DNA of 64,000 nt from contig JAUZFP010000084.1 of assembly GCA_030838475.1 (NCBI GenBank), positions 1-64,000 of the forward strand. The letters are read 5' to 3'. This stretch comes from Actinomycetota bacterium. Lineage in GTDB: Bacteria; Actinomycetota; Actinomycetes; Actinomycetales; Microbacteriaceae. Below the pieces are notes generated by a model. It was not told where the DNA came from. It worked only from the letters and a program-made list of their open reading frames with translations, and did not search any database. Positions 8,396-16,549 of the stretch are shown here, piece after piece (positions within the stretch are counted from its first letter, which is position 1; each line of letters opens with the position of its first letter). Made by a program: the position numbers and the translations under genes.

Positions 8396-9106
8396 CTATC
8401 GCGTCGCGCCGGTCGCCCATGAGGGTGTACCGCGTGACGCGATAGCCGTTCCAACCAGGGCAACGGCGAGCACGACCGTCACCGCGACGATCCCGGCACT
8501 GACACCGGGACGCAGCACGAGGATGGCGCCGATTCCGGCGCCAATGACCATGGCAAGCACCGCGATCAGCCGTCGTCCGGCCGTCGCCAGATCCTTCTTG
8601 CGAAGGTCCGATCCGATGCCGGTGAGGGTCATGGTGAGCACGGTCGTCGTCATGTCGGGAACGGCAAGGTGGCGCACCACCGCATTCTGTATTCCGAGCG
8701 CGATCGAGCCGGTCGCCACGATCACCAGTTGTGCGGCGATCGGCACGGGCGTGCCCGCGACGATGCTGATCACCAGCGCCACCACGAACAGGGCGAGCTG
8801 GACGATCAGCGCGTTGCGGAGCATCCTGCCCCTGTGCGCCGCGAATCGTGCAATCACGAGACCGCCGCCCGCCGCACCGACCAGGAAGCCGGCCAGTGCG
8901 ACGACCGAGCCCCACAGGCTGAAGCCGGGAGCGCCCGCCAACGCGAAGCCGATGAAGACCACGTTGCCGGTCATGTTGGCGATGAAGACTCGACCAAGAC
9001 CGAGGATGCTGATCGCGTCGATGACTCCGGTGCCGAAGGTGAGCAGGAGCAGAATCGCAGGCAGCGGGCCGTGTAGCGGATGTGCGAAATAGGTGCGTGG
9101 GTGCAT
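8396..9106 (-). CDS. DUF1275 (YoaK) family membrane protein
   Basis: Membrane protein, 236 aa, with about six hydrophobic helices. The N-terminal LLLLTFGTGVIDAISILGLGRVFIANMTGN segment is the DUF1275 hallmark: GxxDAxSxLxxGxxF followed by an MTGN motif. The later IQNAVVRHLAVPDMTTTVLTMTLTG stretch fits the second conserved block. Function is not established for the family; transporter roles have been suggested. It lies 3 bp after the oxidoreductase stop codon and is probably cotranscribed with it. Confidence 0.88.
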   Translation of the reverse strand: MHPRTYFAHPLHGPLPAILLLLTFGTGVIDAISILGLGRVFIANMTGNVVFIGFALAGAPGFSLWGSVVALAGFLVGAAGGGLVIARFAAHRGRMLRNALIVQLALFVVALVISIVAGTPVPIAAQLVIVATGSIALGIQNAVVRHLAVPDMTTTVLTMTLTGIGSDLRKKDLATAGRRLIAVLAMVIGAGIGAILVLRPGVSAGIVAVTVVLAVALVGTAIASRGTPSWATGATR

Positions 9107-9109
9107 GGG

Positions 9110-10009
9110 TCAGCGCACCGCGATCGGCGCGACGATCGCGTCGTAGACCCATGCGACATCCTCGCCACCGTGACCCTCGTCGCTGGCGGTCGAGTAGAGG
9201 CTCTCGAGAGCGTCGAGGTAGGGGCTGGCATTCGACGCACCAGCGGTCGCCTGCGCCAGGCGCAGGTCTTTCAGCAAGCCGTCGAGGGCGAACTGTGGAT
9301 CGCGCTTTCCCTCGAGAATCGTCGCGCCCTTGATGTGCACGTACGGGCTGTCCGACGCGGAGCCGCTAATCGCGTCGGCGAACATGGTCGGCTCCAGGCC
9401 GAAGTCGCGGGTGAGCGCGACTGACTGCGCGATTCCGGCGGTGAGGCTCGCGACCCAGGTGTTGCAGACGAGTTTGAGGTCGGATGCGTCTCCCAGCCGA
9501 TCGCTGACGACGACCGTTTTCGACCCGATCGCGTCGAACACCGGCCGGAGTGCCGCAATTGCTGCGGTCTCGCCGGAAGCGAGCACGGTCAGCATCCCGC
9601 GTTCGGCGGGGTCCTTCGTTCCGAGTACCGGTGCGTCGATAACGGGAATCCGTCTCGAGGCGGCGGCAGCGGCAACTGCGGCAATCCCGTCGGCACCGAT
9701 CGTGCCGCTCTGCATCCAGATCGTTCCGGTGCGCGCGGCCGGGAGAAACTCCGCGGCAACGCTCAGGACGGCGTCGGCGTCGAACAGCATGGTGAGCACG
9801 ACGTCGGCGTCATGCACCGCGTCGGCGGGGTCGGATGCCATCCGTGCTCCGGCCTCGACGAGGGGCTTCGCCCGCTCGGGACTGCGGTTCCAGACGGTGA
9901 CCGGAAACCCCGATCGGAGGAGCGAGCGGGTCATCGCCGCCCCCATCGTTCCGGTGCCAAGCACCGCTACCCGGACAACGGTGTTGTCGATATTCGTTTT
10001 GTCAGACAT
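9110..10009 (-). CDS. NAD(P)-dependent beta-hydroxyacid dehydrogenase family protein (HIBADH-like)
   Basis: Oxidoreductase of the 3-hydroxyisobutyrate dehydrogenase/6-phosphogluconate dehydrogenase group, 299 aa. The Rossmann motif VLGTGTMGAAMTRSLLRSG is at about residues 14-35, followed by VTVWNRSPER, which suggests NADP preference (Arg after Asn). The catalytic Lys region is the DLKLVCN segment in the second half. The start at 10009 has a GAGGAAG ribosome site. It is divergent from a TetR gene whose operator should lie in the 53-bp gap, so it is probably that regulator's target. Confidence 0.9.
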   Translation of the reverse strand: MSDKTNIDNTVVRVAVLGTGTMGAAMTRSLLRSGFPVTVWNRSPERAKPLVEAGARMASDPADAVHDADVVLTMLFDADAVLSVAAEFLPAARTGTIWMQSGTIGADGIAAVAAAAASRRIPVIDAPVLGTKDPAERGMLTVLASGETAAIAALRPVFDAIGSKTVVVSDRLGDASDLKLVCNTWVASLTAGIAQSVALTRDFGLEPTMFADAISGSASDSPYVHIKGATILEGKRDPQFALDGLLKDLRLAQATAGASNASPYLDALESLYSTASDEGHGGEDVAWVYDAIVAPIAVR

Positions 10010-10025
10010 GAACTTCCTCACTTCG

Positions 10026-10062
10026 TTGCATTCTCGATGATCGTCTGCATATACTGTACATC
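10026..10062 (+). promoter_or_regulatory. Divergent control region; leaderless-type promoter of TetR gene
   Basis: TATACT (10050-10055) lies 7 bases before the GTG at 10063, so transcription probably starts at or next to the start codon. The matching -35 (TTGCAT, 10026-10031) is poor. A short inverted repeat CGATG (10035-10039)/CATCG (10059-10063) flanks the -10 and is a weak operator candidate shared with the divergent oxidoreductase gene. Confidence 0.45.
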
Positions 10063-10692
10063 GTGTCCAGTAATTCGCAACCAGCAAACCGACGCGGGCG
10101 TCCCCGAAGCGAGGATGCGCGGCGCTCGGTGCTTGATGCGGCCGCCGAGCTCGCGCTGGAGGGCGCGTGGGGTACCGGCGTGGACGGGATCGCCGCTCGC
10201 GCCGGGGTCAGCCGCACAACCGTCTACAAGTGGTGGCCGTCGTCCGCGGCGGTGCTCCTCGAGGGACTCCTCGAGCGCACCCGCGGGACGATCGAGTCAA
10301 CACCGTCGGCGACCACCCGCGAGGCGCTCGCCGGATATCTGACGGCGCTCGTTATCGTTGTGCGCGACTCACCGGCCGGCGCACTGCTCCGGGGGCTCAC
10401 CGCAGCGTCCGTCGCCGACCCGGTGGTGGGTCGTGCCCTCATCGTCGACTGGCTCGCGCCACGTCGGGGGGCCGTCGTCAGGCTGCTCATTGAGGGTGTG
10501 CGGCGCGGGGAGGTTCGGCCGGGACTGGACTACGAGGTGGTCGCGGATGTGCTGTTCGCGCCGATCTACTACCGGTTGATGTACGAGCACCAGCCGCTCA
10601 CCGATCGTCTGGCCGAGCAGATCATGACGGTGTCCTGGCCGGGCATCGCGGCCGTGGACGCGACAACAGAATCAACAAGGATCACGAAATGA
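10063..10692 (+). CDS. TetR/AcrR family transcriptional regulator
   Basis: Repressor of 209 aa with a GTG start. It has an Arg-rich N-terminus (NRRGRPRSEDARRSVLDAAAE), common in the RGRP subgroup. The helix-turn-helix spans about residues 14-60, with IAARAGVSRTTVYKWWPS as the recognition region. The C-terminal half (EVVADVLFAPIYYRLM) matches the TetR_C_16/AcrR-like dimer domain. It is divergent from the NAD(P)-dependent oxidoreductase and only 13 bp before the aldo/keto reductase, so it probably controls both. Confidence 0.92.
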   Translation: MSSNSQPANRRGRPRSEDARRSVLDAAAELALEGAWGTGVDGIAARAGVSRTTVYKWWPSSAAVLLEGLLERTRGTIESTPSATTREALAGYLTALVIVVRDSPAGALLRGLTAASVADPVVGRALIVDWLAPRRGAVVRLLIEGVRRGEVRPGLDYEVVADVLFAPIYYRLMYEHQPLTDRLAEQIMTVSWPGIAAVDATTESTRITK

Positions 10693-10705
10693 AGAGGATA
10701 GAGAA

Positions 10706-11632
10706 ATGAAGACATTCACTCCGCCACAGACGTCCCTCGAAGCCTCGAGGGTCATCCTCGGACTAATGCGGATTGCCGAGCTGGACGATAAGGAGATCCA
10801 GGACCTCGTCGGCGCTGCGCGCGATTCGGGAATCAACTTCTTCGACCACGCCGACGTCTACGGCGGCAACCACGGGTGCGAGCGGCGCTTCGGCGACGCG
10901 ATCACCTTCGCCCCCGCCGATCGTGAGTCAGTCATCATCCAGTCGAAGGTCGGAATCCGCGACGGGTTCTGGGATTTCTCGAAGGAGCACATCCTCGAGT
11001 CGGTCGACGAGAGCCTGGCCGCACTGCGGGTTGACTACCTCGACATCCTGCTGCTGCACCGCCCCGACACCCTGGTTGAGCCGGATGAGGTTGCGGCGGC
11101 CTTCGACTCCCTGCAGAAGTCGGGAAAAGTGCGCAACTTCGGCGTATCCAACCAGACCCCGCCGCAAGTCGAGCTCCTGAAGCGTTCGGTCAGCCAGCCC
11201 CTGGCGTTCAACCAGGTGCAGTTGAGCATCACGCACGCGCCACTCATTGCGGCCGGGATCTCCGCCAACATGGCGGCGCTGGACCAGTCCATCGACCGCG
11301 ACAATGGCATCCTCGATTACGCCCGACTGAACGACATCACGCTTCAGGCGTGGTCACCGTTCCAGAAGGGCTTCTTCGACGGCGTGTTCATCGGCGACCG
11401 CGAGAACTATGGACCCCTCAACGACGCGCTCGACGAAATCGCGGCCACGCATGGCGTCACCCCTACTGGCATTGCCGTTGCCTGGATCACGACGCATCCC
11501 GCGACCATGCAGGTCGTGCTGGGCACGACCAAGCCGTCACGAGTCATCGAATCCGCCGCGGGATCCGACATCCACCTGTCGCGCGAGGAGTGGTACCGCC
11601 TGTTCACCGCGGCCGGGCACCTACTCCCGTAG
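10706..11632 (+). CDS. Aldo/keto reductase (YdhF-like)
   Basis: NAD(P)H-dependent oxidoreductase, 308 aa, the normal AKR length. Catalytic residues are visible: Asp and Tyr in FFDHADVYGGNHGCERRFG, Lys in IIQSKVGI, and His in the LLLHRPDTLVEPDEV segment. A GGGPYD-like C-terminal phosphate-binding element corresponds to VLGTTKPSRV. It follows the TetR gene by 13 bp with an AGAGGATAGAG ribosome site and is likely cotranscribed. Substrate unknown. A long hairpin at 11651-11691 probably terminates the operon. Confidence 0.9.
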   Translation: MKTFTPPQTSLEASRVILGLMRIAELDDKEIQDLVGAARDSGINFFDHADVYGGNHGCERRFGDAITFAPADRESVIIQSKVGIRDGFWDFSKEHILESVDESLAALRVDYLDILLLHRPDTLVEPDEVAAAFDSLQKSGKVRNFGVSNQTPPQVELLKRSVSQPLAFNQVQLSITHAPLIAAGISANMAALDQSIDRDNGILDYARLNDITLQAWSPFQKGFFDGVFIGDRENYGPLNDALDEIAATHGVTPTGIAVAWITTHPATMQVVLGTTKPSRVIESAAGSDIHLSREEWYRLFTAAGHLLP

Positions 11633-11650
11633 TCGGGTCGTTGTACGGCC

Positions 11651-11691
11651 GCGATCGAGGTGGCGAGCTAGCGGCTCGCCGCCTCGATCGC
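11651..11691. terminator. Strong 17-bp hairpin at convergent gene ends
   Basis: The left arm (11651-11667, beginning GCGATCGAGG) pairs with the right arm (11675-11691, ending CCTCGATCGC) over 17 positions, with one T/G wobble and a 7-base loop. The right arm is the last coding part of the minus-strand TetR gene, and its stop codon lies in the loop. There is no clear U-tract, but it is the only candidate terminator between the two convergent genes. Confidence 0.55.
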
Positions 11692-12243
11692 CATCGCGGC
11701 CAACGTCTTCGCGGTGTGCGCCGCCGTGGGCTCGGCATCCATTTGGGCGGCCGCGACCGCCCCGTCGTAGAGAATCACGAGCTGGCCGGCGAGCACCGCT
11801 GGGTTCCGCACGTCGAGCGCGCCAACAAGGTCGCCGAACATCCCGTGCAGCCACAGACGGAAGTTCGCGGCGGCGGCGAGTTCGGGGCCACCCTCCGGTG
11901 CCCCGGCGACCGCGTTTACGAAGGAGCAGCCGCGAAAGTCGGGCTCCGCGAACAGTTCGCCGAGCACATCGAAGACCGCCAGAACCCGGTCTTTCGGACC
12001 CGACTGTGACACAATCGCGGCATCGATGCGGGCAGTCCAGGACGCGTGGCGCCCGAGCAGGTACTCCTTGACGAGTTCGTCCTTGCCGCTGAAGTTGTAG
12101 TACAGCGAACCCTTGGCGACGCCCGCCCTCTCGATCACTCGATCGATTCCGACCGAACGGATGCCCTCGCTGTAGAACAGCTCGTCTGCGGCCGCGAGCA
12201 GCCGCTGCCGCGGCGATGCCTTTTTTTCCGCTGCTTCCACCAC
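11668..12243 (-). CDS. TetR/AcrR family transcriptional regulator
   Basis: Repressor, 191 aa. N-terminal helix-turn-helix: RQRLLAAADELFYSEGIRSVG, then IDRVIERAGVAKGSLYYNFSGKDELV. The C-terminal part contains GCSFVNAVAG, a motif of the group with a TetR_C_33-like domain (often containing a Cys near here) that frequently controls neighbouring SDR genes. It is divergent from the SDR at 12349, with three operator-like sites between them. Confidence 0.93.
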   Translation of the reverse strand: MVEAAEKKASPRQRLLAAADELFYSEGIRSVGIDRVIERAGVAKGSLYYNFSGKDELVKEYLLGRHASWTARIDAAIVSQSGPKDRVLAVFDVLGELFAEPDFRGCSFVNAVAGAPEGGPELAAAANFRLWLHGMFGDLVGALDVRNPAVLAGQLVILYDGAVAAAQMDAEPTAAHTAKTLAAMAIEAASR

Positions 12244-12262
12244 TGGCTCAGCATATCAGACT

Positions 12263-12327
12263 GATCTGTCTAAAAGACCCTTGCAACTTTAGACAACTGT
12301 GTCTAAAGTGGGGCTATTAGACAGATC
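12263..12327. promoter_or_regulatory. Triple operator array between TetR and SDR genes
   Basis: In the middle is a perfect inverted repeat with 10-bp arms: ACTTTAGACA (12286-12295) and TGTCTAAAGT (12300-12309), spacer ACTG. On each side is an 11-bp copy of the same half-site in opposite orientation: GATCTGTCTAA (12263-12273) and TTAGACAGATC (12317-12327). All share the TTAGACA core. This is a likely binding array for the TetR encoded at 11668-12243, acting on both divergent promoters. Confidence 0.8.
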
Positions 12328-12348
12328 GGTACAAAGATTGGACACGCC

Positions 12349-13086
12349 ATGCCAGCCACAACCAGCCACGACCTTGAGGGCCAGATCGCGCTCGTCACGG
12401 GAGCAACGTCCGGCATCGGCCGTGCCGTTGCGATTCAACTCGCGGCCCAGGGGGCGACCGTTCTCGTCCACGGACGGGACGCCGACCGAGGCGCTGCGGT
12501 AATCGAGGAGATTGAGTTGTCTGGCGGACGGGCGCGATTCATCGCGGCCGATGTCGGTAGCACCGAAGGCGTACAGAGCCTGGTGGCCGAGGCAGGAGAC
12601 GTCGACATCCTCATCAACAACGCCGGGTTCTCGTGGTTCGGCCCGACGCCGGACCTCGACGCAGCGAAGTTCGACGAGCTCTTCGACGCAAACGTTCGGG
12701 CGCCCTATCTGTTGACCGCGGCGTTCGCACCGGCCATGGCCGCCAAGGGTGCGGGAAGTATTGTCAGCATCGCGAGCATGGCCGGCACCATTGGCATGCC
12801 CGGCGGCGCCGCCTACGGTGCGACCAAGCTGTCACTCGTGGCACTGACTCGAGCCTGGGCCGCCGAGTACAGCCCGAGCGGCGTGCGGGTGAACGCCGTG
12901 GCACCGGGACCCGTCTACACGGGAACCACCTCGGGCCGCACGAAGGGCCTCGGCGATACCACCCTGCTCGGTCGCGCCGCACAGCCCGAAGAGATCGCGG
13001 AGGTCGTCGGCTTCATCGCGTCGCCGCGGGCGAGCTACGTCACCGGCGCGGTCATCCCGGTCGACGGCGGTCGCACCGCCATCTAG
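12349..13086 (+). CDS. Short-chain dehydrogenase/reductase (classical SDR)
   Basis: NAD(P)-dependent oxidoreductase, 245 aa. TGATSGIG (residues 17-24) binds the cofactor, with HGRDADR after the second strand suggesting NADP(H). NNAG is at residues 90-93, and the catalytic Ser143, Tyr156 and Lys160 (YGATK) are all present. The C-terminus has the common VTGAVIPVDGG motif. It is regulated from the triple-site region upstream. It ends tail to tail with the MarR gene, with a 4-bp overlap. Substrate unknown. Confidence 0.93.
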   Translation: MPATTSHDLEGQIALVTGATSGIGRAVAIQLAAQGATVLVHGRDADRGAAVIEEIELSGGRARFIAADVGSTEGVQSLVAEAGDVDILINNAGFSWFGPTPDLDAAKFDELFDANVRAPYLLTAAFAPAMAAKGAGSIVSIASMAGTIGMPGGAAYGATKLSLVALTRAWAAEYSPSGVRVNAVAPGPVYTGTTSGRTKGLGDTTLLGRAAQPEEIAEVVGFIASPRASYVTGAVIPVDGGRTAI

Positions 13087-13559
13087 CGGCCCGCGCCCAG
13101 GTCGGTGGCGTTAAACCGGTGCAGCAGGTCGACAAGGGTTGCGAGATCCCGCGCCTCCCAAGAGCCTGTGCGTTCAAAGAACTCCGAGCCCCGCAGATCG
13201 AGGGCCTCGGCGACACGCCGATTGCCCAGAGCGGTGAGCGCGACGATGACTCCCCGCGAGTCTGCCGGATCGGGCGTGGAGTCCACCAGGCCGAGGTTCT
13301 TCATCTGACGGATCAGGTTGCTGGTCGAACTTCGATCCATGCCGACCTCGCGGGCGAGCGTGCTTGGCTTCGTCGGACCGTAGGCGTAGACCCACCGGGC
13401 GAGGTGAAACGCTGCGGGGCGGAGACCAGAGTGGAAGCGAGCAGCGCTTCGTTCGGTGAGCGCTCGCGACGCGCTGAGCAGGGCGTTGAGTTCAGTTCCA
13501 AGAGCGAGCTCGAGCGCCGGACGCGAAGTGCCTGTGCCCTCATCCGATGTAGTGGACAT
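13083..13559 (-). CDS. MarR family transcriptional regulator
   Basis: Winged-helix regulator, 158 aa from the ATG at 13559. Core: YAYGPTKPSTLAREVGMDRSS, a recognition helix followed by SNLIRQMKNLGLVDSTPDPADSRGVIVALT, with the conserved DxRG wing. GATGAT lies 6 bases before the ATG, so the mRNA may be leaderless. It is divergent from the MFS transporter gene. Both start codons fall within copies of the same TAGTGGA element, so it is very probably an autoregulated repressor of the transporter. Confidence 0.9.
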   Translation of the reverse strand: MSTTSDEGTGTSRPALELALGTELNALLSASRALTERSAARFHSGLRPAAFHLARWVYAYGPTKPSTLAREVGMDRSSTSNLIRQMKNLGLVDSTPDPADSRGVIVALTALGNRRVAEALDLRGSEFFERTGSWEARDLATLVDLLHRFNATDLGAGR

Positions 13560-13600
13560 TTTTCCATCATCTTCATATAGTGGATATATGTCCACTATAT
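13550..13600. promoter_or_regulatory. MarR operator overlapping both divergent start codons
   Basis: A perfect inverted repeat has arms ATATAGTGGA (13575-13584) and TCCACTATAT (13591-13600) around TATATG. It contains the -10 of the MFS gene (TATAGT, 13576-13581) and its ATG (13588). A third half-site, TAGTGGACAT (13550-13559), covers the MarR start codon and is the exact reverse complement of ATGTCCACTA at 13588-13597. Binding should block transcription, and possibly translation initiation, on both sides. Confidence 0.75.
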
Positions 13601-15180
13601 CCCACAATGACTCGCGATCTCCATCCGCTCGATCGGGCTGGCTTTCACTCTTGGCGGTGACTCTGGGGGCACTGATGCCCGGTCTGGCGACCACGATCCT
13701 CGCGGTTGCCAACGCAGACATTGCGAACGACCTACACATTGGGCTGGGCGACCTGCAGTGGATCACGAGTTCGTACCTCATCGGCCTGACGGCCTCGCTG
13801 GTTCTGGCCGGGAAGCTCGGGGATCGGTTCGGTCGTCGTCGGGTGTTCCTGATCGGGATCGCCGGGTTCGGACTCGTCTCCCTGATCATCGGCTTCTCGA
13901 TACCGGTTGTCCTCATCATTGCTCTGCGCGCTGTCCAGGGAGTCTTTGGCGGCTTCCTCACGACGAACGCCCTGTCCCTTCTGCGGGTGAATTTCCCGGA
14001 GCGACGACTGCCGGCCGCGATCGGTATCTTCAACTCGGTTCAGGGTCTCTCGATCGCCGCGGGGCCTGTGATTGGAGGTGTGCTGGTCCAGAACTTCGGG
14101 TGGCGATCAACGATGTTCATCAATGTACCGATCGCCGTCGTCTGCCTGATCGTCGGCGGCATCCTTCTGCGGGAGGTACGCATCCCCACAAGCGCGCGAT
14201 TCGACTACGCGGGCACCATCCTGTTGGTCGGCGGCCTCACCACTCTCGTCTACGCCCTCATCGACGCTCCGACAAGTGGATGGTCTGCGCCAAGCACGAT
14301 CATCCTGTTCGCGATTTCGATGATCGCCTTCGTGGGCTTCGTCCTGGTTGAGCGGCGCGCGGCAGACCCACTCGTGCCCCTTTCGCTGTTTCGGGATCGC
14401 TCGTTTTCTGCGGGGGCGGGGCTGAGTGTGTTGGCGTTCTTCGCCCTCAACGGCTCCCTGTTTCTCGTGACGCTGTTCTGGCTTCAGATCCAGCACGTGC
14501 CCGCCACAACAGTCGGAGTCTGGGTGCTCCCGCTCGGCCTCTCGCTCCTGGTCGGGGCTGTGCTCTCGGGACGGATCATTCCCAGGATCGGCGACCGCTG
14601 GTCGCTCTTCATTGGCGCGTTACTGCTCGCGGCCGGGATGGTGGCGATGTCGTTCGCGCAGATCGACGGCGGCTACTCACAGCTTGCCGTCGGCCTCGCG
14701 CTCGTCGGCTTCGGACTCGGGCTTCTGGTCACGGCGACTGTCAACGCAACCGTCGGGAACGCGCCCGTCGTCCTCGCAGGACCAGCGTCGGGTGTGCAAC
14801 AGACCGCAACCCGGTTCGGTGCCGCCCTCGGCGTCGCGATCCTCGGTGGCTTCATGGCGATAACCACCAGCTCATCGTTTGGTCAGCAGCTCGACCGCTC
14901 CGGCCTGCCAACGGCTCTCACCGGGCCGCTTCGCAAACTCGGTAGCACCGCGGTCGCCGGTGGTGTCGCCCCGATCCCGACCGGAGCTCCTGGGGCTGTA
15001 GCCGCGCAGATCCGTGCCTTCACCGATGTTGCGTTCCTGCATGGCATGACCACCACGATGCTGATCTCGGCCGCGATCTGCGTCGTCGGTGCACTCGTTG
15101 CGCTGATCGTCCGGCCTCGTGCTGTCCACGAAGACGATGCACTCGACGTGGAGGCCGAACGCCCGTTCGTCACCGAGTGA
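13588..15180 (+). CDS. MFS drug efflux transporter (DHA2, 14-helix type)
   Basis: Proton-driven exporter, 530 aa, with about 14 hydrophobic helices. The loop 2-3 motif GKLGDRFGRRRVFL (motif A) is clear, and the helix-5 region contains the antiporter motif (SIAAGPVIGGVLVQNFGWRS-like, motif C). The length and N-terminal pattern (LGDLQWITSSYLI) place it with EmrB/QacA exporters. The start at 13588 is supported by TATAGT exactly 6 bases upstream (leaderless). It is controlled by the adjacent MarR regulator. The substrate is unknown, probably a toxic or aromatic compound. Confidence 0.9.
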   Translation: MSTISHNDSRSPSARSGWLSLLAVTLGALMPGLATTILAVANADIANDLHIGLGDLQWITSSYLIGLTASLVLAGKLGDRFGRRRVFLIGIAGFGLVSLIIGFSIPVVLIIALRAVQGVFGGFLTTNALSLLRVNFPERRLPAAIGIFNSVQGLSIAAGPVIGGVLVQNFGWRSTMFINVPIAVVCLIVGGILLREVRIPTSARFDYAGTILLVGGLTTLVYALIDAPTSGWSAPSTIILFAISMIAFVGFVLVERRAADPLVPLSLFRDRSFSAGAGLSVLAFFALNGSLFLVTLFWLQIQHVPATTVGVWVLPLGLSLLVGAVLSGRIIPRIGDRWSLFIGALLLAAGMVAMSFAQIDGGYSQLAVGLALVGFGLGLLVTATVNATVGNAPVVLAGPASGVQQTATRFGAALGVAILGGFMAITTSSSFGQQLDRSGLPTALTGPLRKLGSTAVAGGVAPIPTGAPGAVAAQIRAFTDVAFLHGMTTTMLISAAICVVGALVALIVRPRAVHEDDALDVEAERPFVTE

Positions 15181-16474
15181 CGCGGGCGAGCACAGCCTCG
15201 TCGTGGCGGTAGCCAACCGTCTCGTAGCCGACCACGACCGCGATCGGCGCGAGCGTCACAACCGCGAGGCACACACCCATGGAGACACCAACCGACGCGA
15301 GCGCTATGGCCAGGGCGAGCAGCGCGAGAACGATGACCAGCAGAACCCCGTGGAATGCGTCCACGGCGCGCACGAGGTACGTGTAAATCGCGAACAGCGC
15401 GAGGACGAAGAGCAGTACAGCCCCGGCGACGATCGAGACGGCTCCCACCGAGCCGACCTTCGAGCGACCCTCGATCACCAGAGCGGCGACCTGGAGGCCG
15501 GCACCGACCGCCGTGATGGAGGCGAATAGCGGAATGTGCAGGTATCCCCACCCGAGCGCGCGCCCGCGATGCCGGTGCAACACCTCTGCCGACGGAACGG
15601 TGAAGTAGATCCACCATAGACCGAAGGTGAGGCCGGTTCCGGCGGCCACGATCAGTACCGCCTCGCTGCTCCAGCCCGCGAGCTGAACAACAGCAGAGAC
15701 GGAGGCGATCGTCCCCACGACGCCCTCGCCCAGGGCAATGATCGTGAGCAGGCCGTAGCGCTCGGCGATGTGGCGAGCGTGCCAGGGCGTGCCGTCATCC
15801 TTTCGCTCGGCGAAGAGGGGGCCGAGTGCTTCGATGACGAATACGACGACGATGCTCGGGATGAGGACCACAAGAGAATGGACGAATAGAAGCCCGACCC
15901 ACCCGAGCTGGGCGATCACAATGGTGAGCGCATAGGACAGGGCGATCCGCCGTTTGGTTGGATCCTGCGCGGCGGCGCGCAGCCACTGCGCAACCATGGC
16001 GATGCGCATGATCACGTACCCGGCGACCATCACCGTGTTGTCGATGCCTGTCCCATGGGCGAGCGATGTGAACAGCGCCGGTAGTCCGAGCGAGAGCACC
16101 AGAACGCCCACCATCTGCACCATGGTTGTGACGCGAAAGAACCAGTCGTCCGTGTCAAAGGCGGACGAGAACCAGGAGAAGTTCACCCAGGCCCAACACA
16201 CAGCGAGCATCCCGAAGAGGAAGCCCTCGAGCGCCGGGAGCGCATGACCGTCGGCGAGCACCCTTGCGGTCTGGGCGGCCACCTGGCCGAACCCGACCAC
16301 GAACGTGAGATCGAATAGCAGTTCCAGTGGCGTGGATGCGCGGTGCGGTTCGTCGGTGTTGCGTCCGGTCATTCGGCGGAAGCGGTGCTGAAGCGCGGAG
16401 GCCAACGGACCGGTCGAATTCGCTGTCACACGACCAAGAGTGGCACGCGCCGCGGGTTGATGCGTGGAGGCCAT
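15170..16474 (-). CDS. Low temperature requirement protein A (LtrA) family membrane protein
   Basis: Polytopic membrane protein, up to 434 aa, about 10 helices. The family signature STPLELLFDLTFVVGFGQVA lies just after the N-terminus, followed by a WAWVNFSWFSSAFDTDDWFFR block, both typical of LtrA. The start is uncertain. ATG at 16474 adds a 35-residue extension, while ATG at 16369 (MTGRNTDEP) gives 399 aa with the motif near the start; neither has a good ribosome site. The gene overlaps the end of the MFS gene by 11 bp and is divergent from helR. Molecular function of the family is not well established. Confidence 0.85.
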   Translation of the reverse strand: MASTHQPAARATLGRVTANSTGPLASALQHRFRRMTGRNTDEPHRASTPLELLFDLTFVVGFGQVAAQTARVLADGHALPALEGFLFGMLAVCWAWVNFSWFSSAFDTDDWFFRVTTMVQMVGVLVLSLGLPALFTSLAHGTGIDNTVMVAGYVIMRIAMVAQWLRAAAQDPTKRRIALSYALTIVIAQLGWVGLLFVHSLVVLIPSIVVVFVIEALGPLFAERKDDGTPWHARHIAERYGLLTIIALGEGVVGTIASVSAVVQLAGWSSEAVLIVAAGTGLTFGLWWIYFTVPSAEVLHRHRGRALGWGYLHIPLFASITAVGAGLQVAALVIEGRSKVGSVGAVSIVAGAVLLFVLALFAIYTYLVRAVDAFHGVLLVIVLALLALAIALASVGVSMGVCLAVVTLAPIAVVVGYETVGYRHDEAVLARVTR

Positions 16475-16503
16475 ATCCCCGCATTTTCAATATATCTCCC
16501 CGA

Positions 16504-16526
16504 GGGGGGCTTGCCGCAAGACCCCC
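16504..16526 (+). promoter_or_regulatory. Rifamycin-associated element (RAE) upstream of helR
   Basis: This is an imperfect inverted repeat centred on 16515: G-run then CTTGC, C, GCAAG, A, C-run, with 10 of 11 pairs matching. The core GGGGCTTGCCGCAAG followed by ACCCC matches, as I recall it, the conserved element found before rifamycin-inducible resistance genes in actinobacteria. It lies 24 bp before the helR GTG, which is the expected position for control of helR. A gene divergent to it encodes the LtrA-like protein. Confidence 0.8.
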
Positions 16527-16549
16527 TCCGCGCAGGAGAATCGTCGATC

